Translations under genes and position numbers: made by a program
From: an uncultured Lachnospiraceae bacterium
GTDB taxonomy: Bacteria > Bacillota > Clostridia > Lachnospirales > Lachnospiraceae
Direction of reading: 5' to 3'
Assembly (NCBI GenBank): GCA_944377385.1
Contig: CALWET010000071.1
Location: 1-36,391 of the forward strand
DNA: 36,391 nt
Notes under the pieces: model-generated
Told to the model about the DNA's origin: nothing
Seen by the model: the letters and a program-made list of their open reading frames with translations, nothing else
Databases searched by the model: none
Shown here: positions 23,087 through 31,370 of the stretch, one piece after another
How the letters are laid out: every line of letters starts with the position of its first letter
Numbering within the stretch: position 1 is the stretch's first letter

Positions 23087-25138
23087 TTACGACATTTTGT
23101 CCTCTTTGCCGCAGTCTGCGGCTTTATCTGTCATGCCTGTATCTATGTTCATCTGGGATGCGATATCCTCAAAGCTGGCCTTTTTCTCGTGGCCCTCTGA
23201 GGCCTCTTTGACAGCCTCGGGCTCCGCATCTTTATCCCCCTCCTGAACATTCTTTAATATTGCCATGAATTCCTTTCCGGTAATGGTCTCTTTTTTTATC
23301 AGATGCTCAGATATACGATGCAGGGCCTCCATATTTTCGGAAAGTATACGCTTTGCCTCTTCATAGGATTCTCTGAGTATACGCATGACCTCGTTGTCTA
23401 CCTCTGTGGCAGTTTCGTCACCGCAGTCCATCACTGTCCTGCCTGTCAGGTACATATCCTGATTCCTGGCAAGCCCCATAAGGCCAAACCTGTCGCTCAT
23501 TCCGTACTGCGTGACCATGGCCCGACAAAGATGGGTAGCCTTTTCTATATCATTTGCAGCACCGGTGGTCACCGTGTCAAATACCAGCTCCTCTGCCGCC
23601 CTGCCTCCCAGGGTGGTCACCAGCATGGCGCAGAGCTCCTTTTTCGTATTGAGGTATTTTTCCTCCTCAGGTACCTGCATGACATAGCCCAGAGCCCCCA
23701 TGGTCCTGGGAACTATGGTTATCTTCTGTACCGGCTCAGAATCCTTTTGAAGGGCAGCTATCAAGGCATGTCCTACCTCGTGATAGGATACTATCCTTCT
23801 TTCCTCCTGGGAAAGTATGCGGTCCTTCTTTTCCTTGCCCACAAGGACCACCTCCACTGCCTCAAAGAGATCTGCCTGGCTGACTGCCTTCCTGCCGTGC
23901 TTTACAGCAGTGATGGCAGCCTCATTCATCATATTGGCCAGGTCCGCTCCCACGGCTCCGCTGGTGGCAAGCCCTATCTCCTCGAAATCCACGGTCTCGT
24001 CCAGCTTTACACCCTTTGAATGTACCTTGAGTATATCTACCCGTCCCTTGAGATCAGGCTTTTCTACTATGACCCTTCGATCAAACCTGCCTGGCCTGAG
24101 CAGCGCAGGATCCAGTATCTCCGGCCTGTTGGTGGCTCCAAGCACCATTATGCCCTTGCCCGGATCAAAGCCGTCCATCTCCGAGAGCAGCTGATTAAGG
24201 GTCTGTTCGCGCTCATCGTTCGTACTGATGCGGTTGTCCCTGGATTTTCCTATGGCATCTATCTCATCTATAAATATGATGCAGGGCGCCACGGAATTTG
24301 CCTGCTTGAACAGATCCCTGACTCTGGAGGCTCCCACTCCGACGAACATCTCTACGAAATCCGAGCCCGTCATGGAAAAGAAGGGAACGTCGGCCTCCCC
24401 TGCCACAGCCTTTGCAAGCAGAGTCTTTCCTGTGCCGGGAGGTCCCACAAGCAATGCTCCCTTAGGCAGCTTAGCTCCTATCTTTCTGTATTTTTCAGGA
24501 TCATGAAGGAAATCCACGATCTCTATCAGAGATTCCTTTGCCTCATCCTCTCCGGCCACATCAGCAAAGGTGACTCCGGTCTGCTTCTGCATGTACATCT
24601 TGGCCGTGGATTTTCCCACTCCCATGATGCCTCCGGAGCCTCCTCCCATCTTTTTATTCATATAGCTGAGCATGAAAAATACCAGAGCTATGGGCAGCAC
24701 CACCGTGATGATGATATCCAGTATCAGTCCTGAGCTGCTGGGCTTCTGCTGGGACCCCGTGACTCCGTTGCTTATGAGGAAATAGGACAGCAGCGGATCC
24801 TCCATCTTTTCGGTATAGTAGGTAAAAAGGGGAGAATAGCCTTCTGCATCCGGGCGTATGTATATGTCGATGCTGCGGTCTCCCACCTCGACACGTTCGA
24901 CCACACCCTGTTCCACCATTTTATAGAACTCGGTATAGGGCACCTCTATCCGGCTGCCGTTGTTTACCATGTTCCTGCCCGTATTCATCAGGAAAAAGCT
25001 GACCAGCAGGGTAATGACCAGGGCTATCATATTTTGAGAAAAGCCCCCTCCAGGGCCCAGGCCCTGGGGCCCTCTCCTGTCACCGCCTCTGTGCTCTCCG
25101 CCGTCTCCTCCGTTTTGATTGTTTCTGTTTTCGTCCAT
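23087..25138 (-). CDS. ftsH: ATP-dependent zinc metalloprotease FtsH
   Basis: This is a 683-residue membrane-bound AAA protease. It has a Gly/Arg-rich cytoplasmic start and a first membrane helix at about 38-54 (MIALVITLLVSFFLMN). A short extracytoplasmic domain follows, then a second helix at about 140-160 (LILDIIITVVLPIALVFFML). The AAA module has Walker A GPPGTGKT (about 232-239), Walker B IIFIDEIDAIG and the second region of homology (LDPALLRPGRFDRR). The zinc protease domain has HEVGH, and the tail is acidic. It degrades misassembled membrane proteins and regulators. The frame can be extended one codon to a TTG, but GGAG lies 6 bases before ATG 25138, which is the better start. It may be the last gene of the long minus-strand cluster that begins with the hydrogenase genes. 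Confidence 0.96.
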   Translation of the reverse strand: MDENRNNQNGGDGGEHRGGDRRGPQGLGPGGGFSQNMIALVITLLVSFFLMNTGRNMVNNGSRIEVPYTEFYKMVEQGVVERVEVGDRSIDIYIRPDAEGYSPLFTYYTEKMEDPLLSYFLISNGVTGSQQKPSSSGLILDIIITVVLPIALVFFMLSYMNKKMGGGSGGIMGVGKSTAKMYMQKQTGVTFADVAGEDEAKESLIEIVDFLHDPEKYRKIGAKLPKGALLVGPPGTGKTLLAKAVAGEADVPFFSMTGSDFVEMFVGVGASRVRDLFKQANSVAPCIIFIDEIDAIGKSRDNRISTNDEREQTLNQLLSEMDGFDPGKGIMVLGATNRPEILDPALLRPGRFDRRVIVEKPDLKGRVDILKVHSKGVKLDETVDFEEIGLATSGAVGADLANMMNEAAITAVKHGRKAVSQADLFEAVEVVLVGKEKKDRILSQEERRIVSYHEVGHALIAALQKDSEPVQKITIVPRTMGALGYVMQVPEEEKYLNTKKELCAMLVTTLGGRAAEELVFDTVTTGAANDIEKATHLCRAMVTQYGMSDRFGLMGLARNQDMYLTGRTVMDCGDETATEVDNEVMRILRESYEEAKRILSENMEALHRISEHLIKKETITGKEFMAILKNVQEGDKDAEPEAVKEASEGHEKKASFEDIASQMNIDTGMTDKAADCGKEDKMS

Positions 25139-25203
25139 CAAATGCTCCGTATATCCTTTATAATGCCTGCATCAACGATCAGATATAATACCTGCTCCAA
25201 TGA

Positions 25204-26685
25204 TCAGACCTTATGCGTCCCCTTTTCCTGAACAGCCTCGCTGGTCAGATTCACTCCCAGCTTTTTGAACATCTTTACGTCCACATGGGCCAGCAGGACA
25301 GAGGTATGTACCTGGCATCCTCTGAGCTTTGGCAGCTGCTCCATGGCAAGCCTGGCATTTTCATCCTCGGCGGCACTGGTGCTCAGGGCTATCAGTGTCT
25401 CATCCGTATGCAGGGCAGGGTTCTGCGATCCCAGATACTCGATCTTGAGCCTCTGTATAGGCTCGATGGCCTTGGGAGAGATGAGCTTTACCTTCCTTGG
25501 GATGCCTGCCAGATACTTGAGTGCATTCAGGAGCCCGGCCGATGATGCTCCCAGGAGCTCTGTCGTGCCTCCCGTGATGATCTCACCGTTTGCAAGCTCT
25601 ATGGCCATTGCCGGCTTGCCCTCCTTCTTTGCCCTGTCCATGCAGGGCTTTACTACCCTGCGGTACTCCGGAGTTATGTCTGCCTGCTTCATCAGGAGCT
25701 CTATCTTGAATATCTCCTTTTCATCCCCCGTTCCGCGGGCAAAGGCCTCCTTGGACTGATAATATCTCCTTATGATCTCCTGCTTGGAGGCCTCTCTGCA
25801 TACCTCGTCATCGACGATGCACATGCCCACCATATTGACTCCCATATCCGTAGGAGACTTGTAGGGGCTTTCACCGTATATGCCCTCAAAGATGGCATTG
25901 AGCACAGGGAATATCTCCACATCCCTGTTATAATTCACCGTGGTCTCTCCATAGGCAGAAAGATGGAAAGGGTCTATCATGTTCACATCATTGAGATCTG
26001 CCGTAGCTGCCTCATAGGCCAGGTTCACCGGATGCTTGAGGGGCAGGTTCCACACGGGAAAGGTCTCAAATTTTGCATAGCCTGCCTTGACTCCCCTCTT
26101 GTTCTCATGGTAGAGCTGGGAAAGGCAGGTTGCCATCTTGCCGCTTCCGGGGCCCGGTGCCGTCACTATGATAAGCGGCTTCGTGGTCTCTATGTATTCA
26201 TCCTTGCCATAGCCCTTGTCGCTGACTATCAGGGGCACATTGCTGGGATAATCCTCTATGCTGTAATGCCTGTATACCTTTATCTTTTTCCTCTCCAGCC
26301 TCTGCTTGAACTGGGTAACGGCGGGAGAATGGGTGAACCTTGTGATGACTACGGAATTCACCTCAAGCCCTCTCTCGGTAAATACATTGGCAAGCCTAAG
26401 CACATCTTCATCATAGCCTATGCCAAGGTCATCCCTCTTTTTGTTGCGTTCTATATCCTCGGCACTGATGGCTATGACCACCTCAGCCTCGTCTTTAAGA
26501 GAAAGCAGCATCTTCAGCTTGGAATCAGGCTGAAAGCCCGGAAGCACCCTTGAAGCATGGAAATCATCAAACAGCTTGCCCCCGAATTCAAGATAAAGCT
26601 TGCCCTCAAATTTGCCTATACGCTCCTTTATATGCTCCGATTGGATGCGTAGATATTTTTCATTGTCAAAGCCGATCTGCTGCAT
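25204..26685 (-). CDS. DUF1846 domain-containing protein
   Basis: This 493-residue soluble protein belongs to the DUF1846 family, which is widespread in Firmicutes and has no settled biochemical role. Visible family features are the start (GFDNEKYLRIQSEHIKERI), KLYLEFGGKLFDDFHASRVLPGF, the P-loop-like VTAPGPGSGKMATCLSQLYH (about 182-201) and the conserved FPVWNLPLKHPVNLAYEAAT. It ends with a small domain containing AAEDENARLAMEQLPKLRGCQVH. The GPGSGK motif suggests nucleotide binding, but this is inference. An AGGAGAG SD lies 8 bases before ATG 26685. The gene lies 35 bases after a YwaF-like membrane protein gene and 65 before ftsH with no terminator, so they may be co-transcribed. Confidence 0.93.
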   Translation of the reverse strand: MQQIGFDNEKYLRIQSEHIKERIGKFEGKLYLEFGGKLFDDFHASRVLPGFQPDSKLKMLLSLKDEAEVVIAISAEDIERNKKRDDLGIGYDEDVLRLANVFTERGLEVNSVVITRFTHSPAVTQFKQRLERKKIKVYRHYSIEDYPSNVPLIVSDKGYGKDEYIETTKPLIIVTAPGPGSGKMATCLSQLYHENKRGVKAGYAKFETFPVWNLPLKHPVNLAYEAATADLNDVNMIDPFHLSAYGETTVNYNRDVEIFPVLNAIFEGIYGESPYKSPTDMGVNMVGMCIVDDEVCREASKQEIIRRYYQSKEAFARGTGDEKEIFKIELLMKQADITPEYRRVVKPCMDRAKKEGKPAMAIELANGEIITGGTTELLGASSAGLLNALKYLAGIPRKVKLISPKAIEPIQRLKIEYLGSQNPALHTDETLIALSTSAAEDENARLAMEQLPKLRGCQVHTSVLLAHVDVKMFKKLGVNLTSEAVQEKGTHKV

Positions 26686-26720
26686 TTTTCCACTCTCCTG
26701 AATTTATTCAAACAATTTTA

Positions 26721-27410
26721 TTATTTTACCACAAGAAACCTGCTGCGTACAGCCTTCAAAGAAAAACAAAGATGTATGATCCCGCCTCCCAGTATCACAC
26801 ATAAAAGATAAATGATCATGCCCGGCAGCCGGCCAAGCACTGCATCTATATTCCTGAACACAGGCTGTGCACTGAGATGATACGGAGATATGTAAAACAT
26901 GTCACAGTCTCCAAGATCCCTGAGCCCTATATTAAGCACCTGAGCCAGCGCCGCACAGAAAAGAAACAGCAAGGCTGCCTGAATAAATCCCCGGAGGCTC
27001 AGATCCGAGAGCCCGTGCCTGCAGATGCATATGCCTATCAGGATAAGCATTACATGCCAGACATAGCCATGCAAGGTAAGCAGGGGATATTCGGGCCAGG
27101 TAAAGCCATCATGTACTATCAGGGCCGCAACCCCTCCCAGTATTCCAAAATCCTGCATAAAGGTAAACAGGATGCGGGCCTGTCCCTGGCAGCCTCTACG
27201 ATACAGTATTCCTGAAAGCAGGGCCATATACATGGGCATGGAGCACAGCTGAAATGGCAGATACCATATATTGTAATGTCCTTCAAAGACCGTGGTATAA
27301 AGAAACAGCTGCTTTGCAAGCTCCATGAGCACAAGAATAAGCCCCGCGCCTGGAATTATGACGCGGGGAATAAAAGCCTTATCCTTTATCCTTGTTTCTG
27401 ATCCTTTCAT
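26721..27410 (-). CDS. TIGR02206/YwaF-like membrane protein
   Basis: This 229-residue protein has about six to seven hydrophobic helices. The YwaF family signature lies around residues 44-60 (HYNIWYLPFQLCSMPMYMAL), followed by DFGILGGVAALIVHDG and LLTLHGYVWHVMLI. The molecular function of the family is not established. The SD before ATG 27410 is poor and the start is uncertain. The gene follows galT by 31 bases in the same direction and precedes DUF1846. No terminator is seen on either side. Confidence 0.82.
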   Translation of the reverse strand: MKGSETRIKDKAFIPRVIIPGAGLILVLMELAKQLFLYTTVFEGHYNIWYLPFQLCSMPMYMALLSGILYRRGCQGQARILFTFMQDFGILGGVAALIVHDGFTWPEYPLLTLHGYVWHVMLILIGICICRHGLSDLSLRGFIQAALLFLFCAALAQVLNIGLRDLGDCDMFYISPYHLSAQPVFRNIDAVLGRLPGMIIYLLCVILGGGIIHLCFSLKAVRSRFLVVK

Positions 27411-27441
27411 AGGGATGGCTCTGTTACTTTCTGTTGCTTTT

Positions 27442-29070
27442 TTACTTTCTCTTATAGCCTATATGCTGCATGAAGCGGTCAAAATGTCTTCTGCCCTCCT
27501 CGGTGCATTTATAGACACCGGCATCCTCAAGTACCCTGCAGAATACCTTGCCGATCTCTTCATCAACAGCATCTGACAAAGCCTCGCCGGTAAGGAGCTC
27601 TCCTCTTTCCAGCCTTTTTTTGACCCATTCCGCTGCCCAGCTTCCGTGAGAGCTCAGCCTGGGCTCGCTTTCACACAGCTTTGCAAGCTCCTGGGATACA
27701 CGGGCTGCGGCCTCAGGAGCAAGTCCCTGCTCTGCTCCTCCCTGTTCCATGACAAGTCCCTCTATGCACTTTTTGAGCTCAGCCATCTCTGTTTTCAGCC
27801 TTGCAGGGAGCACAGCCAGTCCCATGACCTCTATAAGCCCTATATTTTCCTTTTTTATATGATGCAGCTCCTTATGAGGATGATAGAGTCCCAGGGGATA
27901 TTCCTCTGTAGTCAGATTGTTTCTGAGCACCAAGTCAAGCTCATAGTGCCCGTCCCTGAATCTGGCTATGGGCGTGATGGTATTGTGGGGCTCGCCGTCG
28001 GTCTCGGCATATATCACTGCTTCCTCGTCAGTATAACTGCGCCAGGCCTCCAGTATCCTCTCTGCCTCGGATACCAGGACATCCGTATCCTTTGCCCTGA
28101 GCCTGATCACCGACATGGGCCATTTCACTATCTCGGCCGTCAGGCTGTCATCCATGGCCAGGGCCTCTGCCGTAGGCTCATAGCCAAGCTCTGCCTCTGC
28201 TCTTGCCATGGCAAATTCATAGTTTCCGCCCTGGAAATGATCGTGGCTCAGTATGGAGCCTCCGACTATGGGCAGATCTGCATTTGAACCCAGAAAATAA
28301 TGAGGAAAGAGCTTTACGAAATCAAAGAGCCTGCGGAAGGTGGCCCCTGATATCTTCATAGGCGTGTGCTCATAATTGAAGACTATGCAGTGCTCGTTGT
28401 AATATACATAGGGGCTGTACTGAAATCCCCAGTCTGCACCGTCCAGCCTGAGCGGTATGATACGATGATTGTCCCTGGCGGGATGGTCCATCCTGCCTGC
28501 ATAGCCCACATTCTCGATACAGAGCTGACATTTGGGATAGCCTGACTGCTTCATCTTTTTTGCAGCCGCAATATCCCTGGGATCCTTTTCAGGCTTGCTG
28601 AGATTTATGGTGATATCAAGCTCTCCATAGGGAGTATCCGTTTTCCATCTCAGATCCTTTTTTATCCTGTATCTCCTGATATAATCGCTGTCCTGGGAAA
28701 GACGGTAAAAGTATTCTGTTGCCGACTTTGGAGACTGCTCATACCTCTCTTTGAATGTGGATATCACTTCATGAGGCAGGGGCATAAGGCAATTCATAAG
28801 CTTTGTATCGAAAATATCTCTCTGAGTTACGGTATCTTCGATCATACCAGAACTTACGGCATGATCAAGAAGCACCTTTAATATACCGGAAAGGAGCTCT
28901 GCCTTATTTTCCTCAGTAAAAACGAGAGGCTCAGTATCACACTCCTCGTACTCATCAAGCCCAAGCAGCCAAAGTATGCGGTTACGAACATATATACTGT
29001 CCTCCGGGCATATCAATCCGCAGTAAAGCCCATAATCCGTCAGATCTCTCACAGCACTTGAAATCTTCAT
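27442..29070 (-). CDS. galT: UDP-glucose--hexose-1-phosphate uridylyltransferase, class II GalT
   Basis: This 542-residue enzyme is of the Firmicute class II GalT type, longer than the ~350-residue class I enzymes. It exchanges UMP between UDP-glucose and galactose-1-phosphate in the Leloir pathway. Recognised parts are the N-terminal helical region (YGLYCGLICPEDSIYVRNRILWLL), GYPKCQLCIENVGYAGRMDHPARDNHR with a CxxC-like pair, and the catalytic GGSILSHDHFQGGNYEFAMARAE (histidines for the uridylyl intermediate). FVIVDG-like PITPIARFRDG reads here as TITPIARFRDGHYELDLVLRNN, and GLYHPHKELHHIKKENIGLIEVMGLA follows. The start ATG overlaps the Gx-transporter stop (ATGA), so the two are translationally coupled. 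galK and galE are not in the window, which is unusual for a Leloir gene. Confidence 0.95.
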   Translation of the reverse strand: MKISSAVRDLTDYGLYCGLICPEDSIYVRNRILWLLGLDEYEECDTEPLVFTEENKAELLSGILKVLLDHAVSSGMIEDTVTQRDIFDTKLMNCLMPLPHEVISTFKERYEQSPKSATEYFYRLSQDSDYIRRYRIKKDLRWKTDTPYGELDITINLSKPEKDPRDIAAAKKMKQSGYPKCQLCIENVGYAGRMDHPARDNHRIIPLRLDGADWGFQYSPYVYYNEHCIVFNYEHTPMKISGATFRRLFDFVKLFPHYFLGSNADLPIVGGSILSHDHFQGGNYEFAMARAEAELGYEPTAEALAMDDSLTAEIVKWPMSVIRLRAKDTDVLVSEAERILEAWRSYTDEEAVIYAETDGEPHNTITPIARFRDGHYELDLVLRNNLTTEEYPLGLYHPHKELHHIKKENIGLIEVMGLAVLPARLKTEMAELKKCIEGLVMEQGGAEQGLAPEAAARVSQELAKLCESEPRLSSHGSWAAEWVKKRLERGELLTGEALSDAVDEEIGKVFCRVLEDAGVYKCTEEGRRHFDRFMQHIGYKRK

Positions 29071-29573
29071 AACATAAACCTCCCGATCCTTTTTATCATC
29101 TCAGCTCCAAGCAGTCCTATGACCACGCCGGCAATACATCCGGCAAGTATAAGAAATGGCAGGTAGCTGAGCACATATCTGCCTGTGATCAGCGAAGCGC
29201 ACACAAGCTGTCCCATATTATGCATTATGCCTCCAATAAGGCTCACTCCGGTAACTCCGAAATATCCGCTTTTTTTGGCTGCAAGCATGCATAAAAAGCT
29301 CAGCGCAAAGCCGGATGCAGAATACAGTATGGAAAACATGTTTCCGAGCATAAAGCCTGATAATACTATCCTGATGGCAGAGGCGATCAGGGCGCCTGAT
29401 GCCCCTTTTATATAAAGCAGGAATATGGTCACTATATTCGGCAGACCAAGCTTTGCTCCCGGTATCATGATGTCCAGAGGCAGTATGCTCTCAATATAAG
29501 AAAGTACCAGCATAAGGGCCACCGAAGCTCCATATACGGCTATGCTCTTTTGCGGTACTTTCCTGTTGTTCAT
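29067..29573 (-). CDS. Gx transporter family protein (heptaprenyl diphosphate synthase component I-like)
   Basis: This 168-residue membrane protein has about five hydrophobic helices and the family text LMLVLSYIESILPLDIMIPGAKLGLPNIVT, then GASGALIASAIRIVLSGFMLG and GGIMHNMGQLVCASLI. Despite the older name it is thought to be an S-component-like transporter rather than a prenyl synthase; the substrate is unknown. In many Clostridia it sits beside redox genes of the Rnf/FMN-binding type. Here it follows the group A hydrogenase gene by 3 bases and overlaps galT by 4 bases, so all three are one transcription unit. Confidence 0.88.
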   Translation of the reverse strand: MNNRKVPQKSIAVYGASVALMLVLSYIESILPLDIMIPGAKLGLPNIVTIFLLYIKGASGALIASAIRIVLSGFMLGNMFSILYSASGFALSFLCMLAAKKSGYFGVTGVSLIGGIMHNMGQLVCASLITGRYVLSYLPFLILAGCIAGVVIGLLGAEMIKRIGRFML

Positions 29574-29576
29574 CTG

Positions 29577-31370
29577 TTAACCCTGAAGCTTGATATTGGG
29601 ATTTATGACATATCCATTCCTGTTACGCTCGGGGCTCCTCGGCATCTCCCACTTGTTATGGTCCGTATGCAGTAGCATATGGGCCTTGTGGCTCAGGGGC
29701 TCACCAAAGAACTCATTGTAGAGGTTCCATATATCAGGGTTCATATGAGAGTACCTGATGGATGCATGCCTGTCAAGGAAATACAGATTCTGTCCTCTTT
29801 CAAAGGCCATCTCATAGCCGTCGTGCTGAGGCTGTCCGCGTCCTCCCACACAGCCTCCGGGGCAGGCCATGACCTCAACGAAATCATAGTGCTTCTCGCC
29901 CCTTTCTATGGCCGTAAGGAGCTTCCTGGTATTTGAAAGTCCGCTGACCGCAGCTACTCTGAGAGTGATGTCCTTGAGCTTGAACTCTGCTTCCTGTACT
30001 CCGAAATCGTCGTTTCCGGCCCTGACTACCTTAAAGGCATCGGGCTCGCAGTTCTCGCCTACTATCTTGAAATATGCGGTACGGAGTGCAGCCTCCATAA
30101 CGCCTCCGGTAGCTCCGAATATGACTCCTGCGCCTGATCCATCCCTGAACAGTCTGTCAGGCTCTATGTCTTTAAGGAGCTGAGGAAGGAGGTTAGTGCT
30201 CCTGATCATGCGGCACAGCTCTCTGGTAGTGATGACCAGATCCGTGTCATGTCCGGCATATTCCTCGTAGTAAAGCTCCATATTGGCCTCGCCCTTCTTT
30301 GCTAGGCAGGGCATGACGGCCACTGAATAAATGTCCTCAGGCTTCTTTCCTATCTGCTGGGCAAAATAGGTCTTCATGACAGCGCCAAACATCTGCATGG
30401 GTGACTTGGCTGTTGAAAGCTGAGGCACCAGCTCCGGGAACTGGCTCTTTATGAACCTGATCCAGCCGGGGCAGCAGGATGTGAACATTGGCCTGTCCCT
30501 GAGCTCTCCGCTGGTATAGCGCTCTATGAATTCATTCGCCTCCTCCATGATCGTCAGATCTGCAGAGAAAGTGGTATCAAATACATAGTCCGCACCCATC
30601 TTCTTTAAGGCATCGAAGATCTTGCCTACCGTCGCCTGCTCCGTGCTGAGTCCAAGGCTCTCTCCAAAGGCCGCCCTTACAGCGGGAGCCACCTGGACTA
30701 CCACTACCTTGTTGGGATCGGCTATGGCCTTCCAGAGCTTTTCCGTATCATCTCTTTCACGCAGGGCTCCCACAGGGCAGTGGGTTATACACTGTCCGCA
30801 AAGAGAGCAGTCAGCCTCGCTGATAGTCCTGTTGCAGGTGACATTTATCGTGGATCTGGAGCCTGTGCCCTCAAGATCCCAGATATTGAGGCTCTGTATC
30901 TTGTCGCAGACCTGAACGCAGCGCATGCACTTTATGCATTTCTGAGAATCCCTGATCAGCGGGAAGTCCTTGTCCCAGCTCTGCTTTTCAAGATGCTTTT
31001 CATATATGGCATCATGGATATTCAGGTCGTTGGCTATCTTCTGAAGAGAGCAGTTTCCGCTCCTTACACAGGTGGCACAAAGGCAGTCATGCTCTGAGAG
31101 TATCAGCTGCACCGTCCTTCTGCGATCCAGCCTTACCTTGGGGCTGTTTGTATAAACGACCATGCCCTCCTCTGCTGCATTGTTGCAGGCAGTGATGAGC
31201 TTTTCCTTTCCTTCTATCTCGACGACGCATACACGGCAGGCAGCTATCTCATTAAGTCCCTTCCAGTAGCAGAGATGTGGTATCCCTATGCCTACTGAGG
31301 CAGCCGCTTCCATGATGGTAGTCCCTTCCTTCACGCAAACATCCAGGTTATCTATTTTAAGGTTTACCAT
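29577..31370 (-). CDS. [FeFe] hydrogenase, group A (A6-like), with NuoG-type Fe-S domains
   Basis: This 597-residue cytoplasmic hydrogenase combines modules in the usual order. First is a [2Fe-2S] domain (Cys34, 45, 48, 62), then a His-Cys3 [4Fe-4S] site (His94, Cys98, 101, 107). Two ferredoxin [4Fe-4S] motifs follow (Cys145/148/151/155 and Cys188/191/194/198), then the H-cluster domain with L1 TSCCPGW (297-303), L2 MPCLAKKGE (353-361) and L3 EVMACPGGCVGGRGQP (499-514). All H-cluster cysteines (299, 300, 355, 503, 507) are present, so the enzyme should be catalytic, making or using H2 with NAD(P)H and/or ferredoxin as partners. Its ATG overlaps the stop of the upstream flavoprotein gene (ATGGTAA), so the two subunits are made together. 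The maturases HydEFG are not in the window. Confidence 0.93.
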   Translation of the reverse strand: MVNLKIDNLDVCVKEGTTIMEAAASVGIGIPHLCYWKGLNEIAACRVCVVEIEGKEKLITACNNAAEEGMVVYTNSPKVRLDRRRTVQLILSEHDCLCATCVRSGNCSLQKIANDLNIHDAIYEKHLEKQSWDKDFPLIRDSQKCIKCMRCVQVCDKIQSLNIWDLEGTGSRSTINVTCNRTISEADCSLCGQCITHCPVGALRERDDTEKLWKAIADPNKVVVVQVAPAVRAAFGESLGLSTEQATVGKIFDALKKMGADYVFDTTFSADLTIMEEANEFIERYTSGELRDRPMFTSCCPGWIRFIKSQFPELVPQLSTAKSPMQMFGAVMKTYFAQQIGKKPEDIYSVAVMPCLAKKGEANMELYYEEYAGHDTDLVITTRELCRMIRSTNLLPQLLKDIEPDRLFRDGSGAGVIFGATGGVMEAALRTAYFKIVGENCEPDAFKVVRAGNDDFGVQEAEFKLKDITLRVAAVSGLSNTRKLLTAIERGEKHYDFVEVMACPGGCVGGRGQPQHDGYEMAFERGQNLYFLDRHASIRYSHMNPDIWNLYNEFFGEPLSHKAHMLLHTDHNKWEMPRSPERNRNGYVINPNIKLQG